Assembly: GCA_012520015.1 (NCBI GenBank) | Contig: JAAYPD010000076.1 | Location: forward strand, 1-5,287 | Source: Methanomicrobiales archaeon | Lineage (GTDB): Archaea; Halobacteriota; Methanomicrobia; Methanomicrobiales; Methanospirillaceae | Direction: 5' to 3' | Length of the DNA: 5,287 nucleotides | Shown here: positions 1-5,287 of the stretch, in pieces | How the letters are laid out: each line of letters opens with the position of its first letter | How positions within the stretch are numbered: the first letter of the stretch is position 1 | Position numbers and translations under genes: made by a program | The notes under the pieces: model-generated | The model's input: the letters and a program-made list of their open reading frames with translations, nothing else | What the model was told of the DNA's origin: nothing | Database searches by the model: none

Positions 1-150
1 CAGTATTCCCTTAATTTCACCAGCCCTTGAGCGAAGTTCAGGATGGGTTCCAAGAACAGCGCCCATCACGGCCCCTGCTGCCGGAACACTCTTATGTTTT
101 ACCGCATTGGAGAGTGCAGCGATGAGTAACACAGAATGCAGTTCGTTCAT
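1..150 (-). CDS. gltX: Glutamyl-tRNA synthetase, archaeal type (N-terminal 50 codons, runs off window)
   Basis: The minus strand from the ATG at 150-148 stays open to the window edge and encodes 50 residues starting MNELHSVLLIAALSNAVKHK, followed by a segment with VPAAGAVMGAVLG (about residues 22-34) and HPELRSRAGEIKGIL (36-50). This resembles the helical N-terminal extension of archaeal GluRS, where an 'NAVKH...AGAV.G.VLG..PELR.RA.E' pattern precedes the class I catalytic domain. The HIGH and KMSKS-type motifs would lie beyond the window and cannot be checked. GluRS charges tRNA-Glu in the cytoplasm. In methanogens the enzyme is normally non-discriminating and also makes Glu-tRNA-Gln for GatDE amidation (family knowledge). 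The ATG shares one base with the idsA stop (TGATG). No strong Shine-Dalgarno is visible (only AAGGGA about 6 nt upstream), so translation is probably coupled to idsA. Identity rests on the N-terminus only. Confidence 0.85.
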   Translation of the reverse strand, partial: MNELHSVLLIAALSNAVKHKSVPAAGAVMGAVLGTHPELRSRAGEIKGIL

Positions 151-1112
151 CAGTAGTCCCTTTTAATAAAGAACCAGGCAAGATCTGCAAGAAGTCTCTT
201 TTCCGGGGTTTCAGGCAGGATGGATATGCCATCAATGGCAGAACCTATCAGGGCCTCTGCTTCCTGCTGCACTGCGTGTATCACCCCGTTTTCATTTAAC
301 ATGGCAATAAGGGATGCAATATCCTCCTTGTCAAGCAGGCGACGCCATGGCCCCAGGTTTATTCCGCGTTCCCTGGCGGTGATGGCAATAAGGGTCTGTT
401 TACCCTCCCTGATATCAGAAGCCTGGTCTTTTCCTGACTTGTCTGAAGACTCAAGAAGATCTATAAGGTCATCCTGGATCTGGAATGCAGCACCGGTCTT
501 GCACCCATAATTATAGAAAGCATCAACCTGTGCATCAGAACCCCCGGCAAGAAGAGACCCGATGGCAGCAGCAGTGCCATAAAGCACCCCGGTCTTTTTG
601 GTGACCATATCAAGGTACTCATCCCTTGTCACATCTTCCCGGTCTTCAAAAGACATATCCTGCTGCTGACCTTCGCAGATATCCTCGCAGGTTCTTGCAA
701 GCAGGGAGACTGCACGAACCTTTGCATCTTCAGGAGCATCAGCCTTGCAGATAAGGTGAAAAGCACGTGCATAAAGCACATCCCCGGCAAGTATCGCGAC
801 CGGTTCACCCCAGAGAGTATGCACGGTCTTTTTTCCCCTTCTGTACTCATCCTTGTCCATGATATCATCATGAATCAGGGTAAAGTTATGAGTCACTTCA
901 AGGGAGAGACCCGCAGGCATTATCCTGGCCGATGATCCCGGGTTTACAGCATCAGCTGCCATCTTGAAAAGTGCCGGTCGCAGTCGCTTTCCTCCGGCAA
1001 ATAAAAGATGGTTTGCAGCCCTGGAAAGGGCGGTTTTCGGATCTCCATAACAATCCTGCAGGAGAGAATTGACCTCGTCTGCTGTTTTTTTCAGGTATGT
1101 CTCAAGCTCCAT
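150..1112 (-). CDS. idsA: Geranylgeranyl (short-chain prenyl) diphosphate synthase
   Basis: A 320-residue trans-prenyltransferase, normal length for the family. It condenses DMAPP with successive IPP units, most likely up to C20 geranylgeranyl diphosphate, the precursor of archaeol and caldarchaeol lipids. Visible motifs: GKRLRP at 41-46 (diphosphate binding); the first Asp-rich motif DDIMD at 82-86 within HNFTLIHDDIMD; KKTGVLYG at 172-179; the second Asp-rich motif in GAAFQIQDDLID (DDLID 214-218); and GKQT at 237-240. Phe77 sits five residues before the first Asp-rich motif. In archaeal GGPP synthases a bulky residue there limits the chain to C20, so GGPP is inferred rather than a longer product. 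The ATG at 1112 is preceded by AGGAGA at 9 nt and lies 15 nt after the RNase J stop, the only gap in the operon. Its stop overlaps the gltX start by one base. The motifs appear complete, so the enzyme should be active. Family certain, exact chain length inferred. Confidence 0.95.
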   Translation of the reverse strand: MELETYLKKTADEVNSLLQDCYGDPKTALSRAANHLLFAGGKRLRPALFKMAADAVNPGSSARIMPAGLSLEVTHNFTLIHDDIMDKDEYRRGKKTVHTLWGEPVAILAGDVLYARAFHLICKADAPEDAKVRAVSLLARTCEDICEGQQQDMSFEDREDVTRDEYLDMVTKKTGVLYGTAAAIGSLLAGGSDAQVDAFYNYGCKTGAAFQIQDDLIDLLESSDKSGKDQASDIREGKQTLIAITARERGINLGPWRRLLDKEDIASLIAMLNENGVIHAVQQEAEALIGSAIDGISILPETPEKRLLADLAWFFIKRDY

Positions 1113-1121
1113 CGTAATCTG

Positions 1122-1127
1122 TCTCCT
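1122..1127 (-). promoter_or_regulatory. Shine-Dalgarno site of idsA
   Basis: AGGAGA on the minus strand begins directly after the RNase J stop codon and ends 9 nt before the idsA ATG. It occupies part of the 15-nt spacer (1113-1127), the only non-coding DNA in the window. That spacer is too short for a promoter or terminator. Confidence 0.7.
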
Positions 1128-2465
1128 TCAGACCAGTCTTTGTCGCTGGCCGTTAGCCATCAGCAAGAAGTCCTTGTTCAGAGTATACCCCATATCATTG
1201 GCAAGTGAAAGGTATTCAGATGTGATATCGATACCACCGTGAGCGGCGATGATGTACTGGGGATTTAACAAGTGAACAAATTCATAATGATCCTCGCAGT
1301 ACGCATGCCCGCTCACGTGCAGGTCATCAAATATCCTGGCCCCCTGTGCCTTAAGCAGGGTAAAGAGCCTGTACCTTTGTGCCCTGTTCATGTCATTAGG
1401 GATGAGCTGGGCGCTAATCATGACCTTGTCACCCCGTTCAACCCTGTACGGGGTGTCATTTTGTGCAATTCGTGTCAGGATTGAGCCCGGCTCTCCCTGG
1501 TGACCGGTAACAATCGGTACATATTGTTCTTTCCCGGATTTAACCAGCCGTCTTAGTGTCCGTTCAACTACCCGCCTGTTACCAAATACGCTTGTGGTGT
1601 CAGGGAACCTGACCATCTTCATCTGTTCGGCGGTGACACAGTAACGTTCCATTGACCTGCCAAGAAGCAGGGGTTTTCGTCCGATCTCATGGGCACATTC
1701 GGCTATGGTCTTCACCCTTGCGATATGCGAGGCAAAAGTACTGACAATGATGGCATTCTTGTCATCCTCATAACTTGTGATGACATCACGGACCATGTTC
1801 TTGGCTATCTGCTCGCTTGGACATCTGCCTTTTTTGTGGACATTTGTCACTTCGGCGATCATGCACAAGACCCCCTCCTTTCCAATCTTCTTCAGCTTTG
1901 TAAAGTCCGGCGGTTCTCCAAGGACCGGGTTGCGGTCAAGCTTAAAGTCCAGTGCATATATTATCGCCCCTTTTGGCGTGTACAGGGCAACAGTTGCAGT
2001 ATCAATGATACTATGCTGAGTCCTTACAAACTCCATCGCCAGCGTATTTGAGATATTATATCGCTGCCCGAATTTAAGGGCGATCAGCTTGTTGTTTACG
2101 CCAAATTTCTTCTCACTTTCAATCTGCTGTTTTACAAGTTCAACCGTGTATGGTGTTCCGATAATAGGAGCATTGTACCTGTGAACCAGTTTTGGCACAG
2201 CACCGATATGGTCAAGGTGACCATGCGAAAGGATGACAGCCTTCACCGTTCCTTCAAGCTGATTCATAACGGTATCATCAGGAATTACACCCAGCTGGAT
2301 AAGATCCAGTGAATGGGTATTCTCCATCTCTATATCAGGATGCATCATCAGGGAATCAAGCCTGATTCCCATATCAAATATTACTATCTCCTTTCCGCAG
2401 CGGACGGCGGTCATATTTCGTCCAAACTCATTATATCCGCCCACGGCAAGAACTTCAATCTCCAA
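1128..2465 (-). CDS. rnj: Archaeal ribonuclease J (metallo-beta-lactamase/beta-CASP nuclease)
   Basis: A 445-residue protein of the RNase J branch of beta-CASP nucleases. Euryarchaeal members studied are 5'-to-3' exoribonucleases acting in RNA decay and maturation in the cytoplasm. Metallo-beta-lactamase residues: HGHLDH at 81-86 (motif 2), His151 in RTQHS (motif 3) and Asp173 in ALDFKLD (motif 4). Beta-CASP candidates: Glu205 in MIAEVTN (motif A), His247 in STFASHIARV (motif B) and His387 in VSGHA (motif C), with a terminal AAHGG at 407-411. No KH or zinc-ribbon RNA-binding extension is present, unlike archaeal CPSF-type relatives. The chosen start is TTG at 2465-2463. It gives the family N-terminus MEIEVLAVGGYNEFGRNMTA, and AGGAGG lies 8 nt upstream. 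The next in-frame Met (residue 18) would delete the first beta strand. The start overlaps the fni gene end by 11 nt. It sits inside an isoprenoid operon with no obvious metabolic link. All metal ligands appear intact. Confidence 0.93.
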   Translation of the reverse strand: MEIEVLAVGGYNEFGRNMTAVRCGKEIVIFDMGIRLDSLMMHPDIEMENTHSLDLIQLGVIPDDTVMNQLEGTVKAVILSHGHLDHIGAVPKLVHRYNAPIIGTPYTVELVKQQIESEKKFGVNNKLIALKFGQRYNISNTLAMEFVRTQHSIIDTATVALYTPKGAIIYALDFKLDRNPVLGEPPDFTKLKKIGKEGVLCMIAEVTNVHKKGRCPSEQIAKNMVRDVITSYEDDKNAIIVSTFASHIARVKTIAECAHEIGRKPLLLGRSMERYCVTAEQMKMVRFPDTTSVFGNRRVVERTLRRLVKSGKEQYVPIVTGHQGEPGSILTRIAQNDTPYRVERGDKVMISAQLIPNDMNRAQRYRLFTLLKAQGARIFDDLHVSGHAYCEDHYEFVHLLNPQYIIAAHGGIDITSEYLSLANDMGYTLNKDFLLMANGQRQRLV

Positions 2466-3546
2466 TTCTGTCTCCTCCTGGAATATTTTCTATCATTTCC
2501 CTTGTCTTACCGGTGAGATACCACCGGGCCTGTGGTAACTCGGATATTCGGGTTTTTCCGGTAAGAAACAAACTAATCCGGAGTTCCTGGTGAATATCCC
2601 GGATTACTTCCCGCAATGCATCAGGGCCTTCGCAGGCCGGTTTTAGGAGTGGGAGTGCCATTCCGGCAAGATTTGCACCGAGTACAAGTGCTTTTGCGAT
2701 ATCTGTTCCGGAACGAACTCCCCCGCTTGCCATAACCGGTCCACCGCACCTGGCTACTTCATACAGGCTCACTACGGTTGGAACCCCCCATTCTCCAAAC
2801 CGTTCACCAAGTCCTTTCAGGTGCAGATCTTCCCTGCCGTTTACACTACCAGAGCGGTGGCTCTCGATTAGGGCCCATGATGACCCTCCATATCCGCCGA
2901 CGTCCACACACGCCGCTCCTGCACCATAGCAGCGAAGACCGGTTTCATATGAGATGCCCGAACCAGTCTCCTTTACAATTACCGGGACTTTAAGTTCCCT
3001 GCATAGCTCGCGAAGGGCCGCATAACAACCGGATGCATCATGATCTCCTTCTGGCTGGATGGCCTCCTGGAGAAAATTGAGGTGGATCGCAAGTGCATCT
3101 GCATCTATCATCTCAACAGCCTGCTCTGCCCACTCAACCCCATGTTCCTTTAGCTGAACTATGCCCAGGTTTCCTGCGATGAAAGTGTCTGGTGCTTTAT
3201 CCCTGACAATAGAGAAGGTGTCGGCCAGTTCAGGGTTTTCTATTGCAGCCCGCTGCGATCCAACGCCTATACCAAGACCAAGCTCGCCTGCTATCTCTCC
3301 AAGGACTGCGTTAACATCTTTTGTCTCAGGATGTCCCCCGGTCATGGCAGAGATGAACAGTGGCGAGCCAAGCTCATGTCCTAAAAACTTAGTCTTAATT
3401 GACAGGCTGTCCATGTTGCAGTCGGGGAGTGCCTCATGGACCAGCCTTATATCATCAAAACCGGTATTACCTGACTCGATGCTCTTGTCAAGGCAGATGC
3501 GGAGATGATCAAGTTTTCGTGAAGAAGTAAAGTTCCTGCGGTTCAT
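2455..3546 (-). CDS. fni: Type 2 isopentenyl-diphosphate delta-isomerase (FMN-dependent)
   Basis: A 363-residue type 2 IDI, which interconverts IPP and DMAPP using reduced FMN, NAD(P)H and Mg2+. It supplies the allylic primer for the prenyl synthase two genes downstream. Visible family motifs: RKLDHL at 10-15 (substrate binding), ISAMTGG at 66-72 and GVGSQRA at 95-101 (FMN/substrate), GNLG at 125-128, HLNFLQEAIQPEGD at 155-168 (the His/Asn/Gln/Glu signature, with Glu161 the likely Mg2+ ligand), VKETGSGIS at 191-199, DVGGYGGSSW at 215-224 and the phosphate-binding ASGGVRSGTDIAKAL at 273-287. The fold is a TIM barrel related to other FMN oxidoreductases, but this motif set is specific to type 2 IDI. 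The ATG is preceded by GGAGG at 4 nt and overlaps the IPK stop as ATGA. The C-terminus overlaps the RNase J start by 11 nt. No defects seen. A reduced-flavin enzyme suits an anaerobe. Confidence 0.96.
   Translation of the reverse strand: MNRRNFTSSRKLDHLRICLDKSIESGNTGFDDIRLVHEALPDCNMDSLSIKTKFLGHELGSPLFISAMTGGHPETKDVNAVLGEIAGELGLGIGVGSQRAAIENPELADTFSIVRDKAPDTFIAGNLGIVQLKEHGVEWAEQAVEMIDADALAIHLNFLQEAIQPEGDHDASGCYAALRELCRELKVPVIVKETGSGISYETGLRCYGAGAACVDVGGYGGSSWALIESHRSGSVNGREDLHLKGLGERFGEWGVPTVVSLYEVARCGGPVMASGGVRSGTDIAKALVLGANLAGMALPLLKPACEGPDALREVIRDIHQELRISLFLTGKTRISELPQARWYLTGKTREMIENIPGGDRIGD
2474..2479 (-). promoter_or_regulatory. Strong Shine-Dalgarno site deciding the TTG start of RNase J
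   Basis: AGGAGG on the minus strand, with 8 nt to the TTG at 2465-2463, lies inside the 3' end of fni (codons for Ile-Pro-Gly-Gly-Asp). No ATG or GTG in the RNase J frame sits at a better distance. The site together with the conserved N-terminus fixes the start as TTG. Confidence 0.75.
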
Positions 3547-4313
3547 GCATCCTCCGGCAGGATCCTGGTTCCTCCATGATCAGCCCCGCTCAAAAACTCC
3601 ATAAGCCTTGATACATGGAATATCTCTGACCCGATTCCCATGTCTGCAAGGCGAAGGAGTTCTGCAATTTTTCCCTGCATTCCTCCGGTCACATCAATGG
3701 AGCCGGAGCCTCCAATCCTTATGGTATGCGCAACTGATCTGCGCAGTTCCCTCACAACTGATCCATCAGCATCCAGCAGCCCTGGAACATCGGTTGCAAG
3801 CCCGATACGTTTCATCCCCAGATGCTGTGCAAGTACCCTGACCAGTTGATCACCGGAAACGATGCATGCCCCTTTCATGGTATCCATCACCACATCCCCG
3901 TGCAGGACCGGAACGATACCAAGATCGATCATTATCTTAAGATTTTCCAGGCAGTAACCGGAGAGTTCCCCTCCAGATGCAACCATGCCATCAAACGGGT
4001 GAACACTTACCGCTTCAATTCCTTCCACGCGAAGCATGCTTACAACCTGTTTATTCAGGAACGATACGGCGTGATGCGTCTCAAATACTCCTCTCCTGTT
4101 CTCCCCTGATATTCCGCCCTGGATATTGTACTGCCTTGCCTGGGGGTGCCCGTATGATCCTGCACCATGAACCAGGAGAAGGGGAATGTCTGAAAATTCT
4201 TTCAGGGTCTTTGCAATATCCCGCAGTACATTTTCACGAACAACACCAGCATTACCACTTCCTTTATCTGTGATGATGCTTCCGCCAAGTTTTAAGATTA
4301 TTCTGTCAGGCAT
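3543..4313 (-). CDS. ipk: Isopentenyl phosphate kinase (amino acid kinase fold)
   Basis: A 256-residue kinase that converts isopentenyl phosphate plus ATP to IPP, the last phosphorylation of the archaeal mevalonate route. Motifs of the amino acid kinase fold: KLGGSIITDK at 8-17 (Lys8 and the Gly-rich loop for phosphates), HGAGSYGH at 49-56, LHGDVV at 137-142, SGDQ at 153-156, TDVPGLLD at 174-181, DVTGGMQGKI at 207-216 (nucleotide/phosphate binding) and a C-terminal GTRI at 248-251. His56, at the end of HGAGSYGH, is the residue that marks IPK within this superfamily and contacts the substrate phosphate. That separates it from UMP, acetylglutamate or glutamate kinases. The start ATG lies inside the end of mvk (8 nt overlap) without a convincing Shine-Dalgarno at normal spacing, so translational coupling to mvk is likely. 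Position between mvk and fni fits the pathway assignment. Its presence implies the modified archaeal mevalonate pathway, inferred because the upstream decarboxylase is not in view. Confidence 0.94.
   Translation of the reverse strand: MPDRIILKLGGSIITDKGSGNAGVVRENVLRDIAKTLKEFSDIPLLLVHGAGSYGHPQARQYNIQGGISGENRRGVFETHHAVSFLNKQVVSMLRVEGIEAVSVHPFDGMVASGGELSGYCLENLKIMIDLGIVPVLHGDVVMDTMKGACIVSGDQLVRVLAQHLGMKRIGLATDVPGLLDADGSVVRELRRSVAHTIRIGGSGSIDVTGGMQGKIAELLRLADMGIGSEIFHVSRLMEFLSGADHGGTRILPEDA
3551..3555 (-). promoter_or_regulatory. Shine-Dalgarno site of fni
   Basis: GGAGG on the minus strand ends 4 nt before the fni ATG, within the last codons of ipk (Pro-Glu-Asp-Ala-stop). The spacing is short but usable. 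A second ATG at 3550-3548 is out of frame with fni and does not give the family N-terminus. Confidence 0.6.
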
Positions 4314-5175
4314 CCCGCTCTTTTCTCAGTCCTTCTGTATCAAGGCACGTGATTATTGCCCTGCCGTCAAATACCTCAATGGCCCCTGCAATCCTGGCCC
4401 TGATATTTTTTGACGCAAGGGCGACCATACATCCCCCGCCCCCTGCACCGGTTATCTTTGCACCAAATGCACCGGTTGATCGTGCTGCAAGAACCAGCCT
4501 TGAGAGCTGCGGATGGCCGACACCCAAAGTCTCAAGAAGGCAGTGGTTCATATCCATGAGTCTTCCAAGATATGCCGGTTCATCAAGGTGCTTCATTGCA
4601 TCAAGCACGATGGCTTCAATGGAGTCAAGAACCGGGTTGATTATTGCCGGATGTTTCTGTTTAAGCTCTGCAACTTTTTCAACCATCCTGCTGGTTGAAT
4701 GGGATATCTGGCTGTTGCCCACGACAAGGTGATAGTTCTGCGGGGCCAGCCGTTTTCTTGTTCCTCCCCTGATAAGAAACATTCCGCCAAATGTTGAGAC
4801 GGTGGTGTCTGTGGCACTTGCACGGCCTTTCTGAACCTTTTTCTCTATCTTCCAGGCAAGTTCGGCGATCTGGTCCCTGCTACGTCCCATGCCAAACTCA
4901 TCATTTATTGCTGCAAGTGTTGCAACAGTCACCGCTGCCGACGAGCCAAGTCCTGAAGAACTGGGCAGTTGTGAATTGATATAAACACTTCCTCTTACTC
5001 CAAACTCGCGAAAACACTGGTCGATATATGGTGACTTTGCATGGTGCGGGTGGCTGGTTTTTCTGACCGTAACATATACTCTTGGTCTGATGGCGAGTGC
5101 TATCCCGGGTTTATCATAAAGGACGGCATGTTCACCAAATAAGAACACTTTGCCGGGAGCACTCCATGTTGCCAC
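4306..5175 (-). CDS. mvk: Mevalonate kinase (GHMP kinase family)
   Basis: A 289-residue GHMP kinase, a typical archaeal Mvk length. It phosphorylates mevalonate with ATP to mevalonate 5-phosphate, opening the lower isoprenoid pathway. GHMP motif 1 is APGKVFLFGEHAVLYDKPG at 6-24, with Lys9 the likely catalytic-site lysine. Motif 2 is LPSSSGLGSSAAVT at 70-83 (ATP phosphate loop and Mg2+-binding Ser). Motif 3 is KITGAGGGGCMVAL at 240-253. Asp123 in GRASATDTTVSTFGG is the expected catalytic Asp; the GRAS.TDT.VST form suits archaeal mevalonate kinases rather than homoserine or galactokinases. The start is GTG at 5175-5173. It is the only start that retains motif 1 in full, it shares one base with the MEMO1 stop (TAGTG), and it follows the SD-like GGCGGTG by 5 nt. 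An out-of-frame ATG nearby (5167-5165) is not used. The 3' end overlaps ipk by 8 nt. Pathway neighbours downstream support the call. Confidence 0.95.
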   Translation of the reverse strand: MATWSAPGKVFLFGEHAVLYDKPGIALAIRPRVYVTVRKTSHPHHAKSPYIDQCFREFGVRGSVYINSQLPSSSGLGSSAAVTVATLAAINDEFGMGRSRDQIAELAWKIEKKVQKGRASATDTTVSTFGGMFLIRGGTRKRLAPQNYHLVVGNSQISHSTSRMVEKVAELKQKHPAIINPVLDSIEAIVLDAMKHLDEPAYLGRLMDMNHCLLETLGVGHPQLSRLVLAARSTGAFGAKITGAGGGGCMVALASKNIRARIAGAIEVFDGRAIITCLDTEGLRKERDA

Positions 5176-5287
5176 TATCGCACCGCCAGTGCCGCATATC
5201 CTACGACCTGGTCATAATCACCACTTGCCTCCCCTGAAGTGGTATATTCGAGCAGGTCGCACCGGGTCTTCCCCCGGGCCATAAGTA
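5175..5287 (-). CDS. MEMO1 family protein (C-terminal 36 residues only)
   Basis: The open frame entering at 5287 and ending at TAG (5177-5175) encodes 36 residues. They include ARGKTRCDLLEYTTSGE (3-19), then a GDYDQVVGYAALAVR terminus (22-36). The pattern 'LL.Y.TSG...GDY..VVGYAA.A' matches the C-terminal strands of the MEMO1 family, proteins with the fold of class III extradiol dioxygenases. The archaeal function is not established. Family members are linked to the AmmeMemoRadiSam gene set and, in Euryarchaeota, are often found just upstream of mevalonate kinase (recalled context, not checked here). The catalytic-like His residues would lie outside the window. The stop codon overlaps the mvk GTG by one base, so the gene is almost certainly co-transcribed with the isoprenoid genes. 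Too short to judge integrity. Confidence 0.8.
   Translation of the reverse strand, partial: LMARGKTRCDLLEYTTSGEASGDYDQVVGYAALAVR
5181..5187 (-). promoter_or_regulatory. Shine-Dalgarno-like site supporting the GTG start of mvk
   Basis: On the minus strand GGCGGTG ends 5 nt before the mvk GTG. It matches the archaeal consensus GGAGGTG at all but one position. It lies within the last codons of the MEMO1 gene. Together with the stop/start overlap it supports the non-ATG start. Confidence 0.5.

Noticed and set aside
151..175. AT-rich TTTATTAAAAG upstream of gltX on the minus strand, resembling an archaeal TATA box
   Set aside because: It lies inside the last idsA codons and only about 8-20 nt before the gltX ATG, too close for a TATA box that would need to sit about 25 nt upstream of a transcription start.
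220..510. 96-codon plus-strand frame opposite idsA
   Set aside because: It is antisense to the second Asp-rich motif and the C-terminus of the prenyl synthase; its Ser- and Arg-rich composition is typical of a shadow frame.
1113..1127. Possible intergenic promoter or terminator between RNase J and idsA
   Set aside because: The gap is 15 nt and is filled by a Shine-Dalgarno site. There is no T-rich tract or TATA/BRE pattern.
1689..2051. 120-codon open frame on the plus strand opposite RNase J
   Set aside because: Antisense shadow with no plausible domain. The minus-strand frame contains the intact beta-CASP region.
3161..3508. 115-codon open frame on the plus strand opposite fni
   Set aside because: It covers conserved type 2 IDI motifs on the opposite strand and shows no protein family features. 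It is a consequence of codon bias in fni.
4349..4732. 127-codon open frame on the plus strand opposite mvk
   Set aside because: It is antisense to clear mevalonate kinase motifs, has low-complexity composition rich in Ser, Ala and Pro, and has no recognisable family pattern. It is a shadow of the real gene.
5165..5167. ATG near the mvk start as an alternative initiation codon
   Set aside because: It is out of frame with mvk. Only the GTG at 5175-5173 gives the conserved W-S-A-P-G-K N-terminus.
1..5287. CRISPR array, insertion sequence, tRNA/rRNA gene, phage or defence genes
   Set aside because: No repeats, transposase motifs, RNA gene sequences or defence domains were seen. The window is almost completely filled by seven recognisable housekeeping genes.

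Overview
The window reads as a stretch of euryarchaeal chromosome, most likely from a methanogen of the Methanomicrobia (the proteins look closest to Methanomicrobiales). That placement comes from recalled family resemblance, not from a search. Supporting features are an archaeal-type RNase J, a GluRS with an archaeal N-terminus, a MEMO1-family protein, isopentenyl phosphate kinase, an FMN-dependent type 2 IPP isomerase and a short-chain GGPP synthase. Several starts are preceded by Shine-Dalgarno sequences matching the archaeal 16S tail. Base composition is balanced and looks uniform across the genes.

Every gene lies on the minus strand, so transcription runs from high to low coordinates. 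In that order: the 3' end of a MEMO1-family gene (5287-5175); mevalonate kinase (5175-4306); isopentenyl phosphate kinase (4313-3543); type 2 IPP isomerase (3546-2455); archaeal RNase J (2465-1128); geranylgeranyl/prenyl diphosphate synthase (1112-150); and the first 50 codons of glutamyl-tRNA synthetase (150-1). Five of the six junctions overlap, by 1, 8, 4, 11 and 1 nt. The only non-coding DNA is 15 nt between RNase J and the prenyl synthase. No promoter, terminator, RNA gene, repeat, mobile element or CRISPR array was found. The layout implies one polycistronic, translationally coupled operon whose promoter lies beyond position 5287.

Four of the genes make up most of the lower isoprenoid pathway for archaeal membrane lipids. 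Mevalonate is phosphorylated by Mvk, isopentenyl phosphate is phosphorylated to IPP by IPK, IPP is isomerised to DMAPP by Fni, and the two are condensed to C20 GGPP by IdsA. The steps from mevalonate 5-phosphate to isopentenyl phosphate (in the archaeal route, an aconitase-like dehydratase and a UbiD-like decarboxylase) are not encoded here. RNase J, GluRS and MEMO1 are passengers of a gene neighbourhood that is, from general knowledge, recurrent in Euryarchaeota. I see no new biological system. The points worth a second look are the placement of an mRNA-decay nuclease inside a lipid operon, the MEMO1 linkage, the two non-ATG starts and details of a few active sites.
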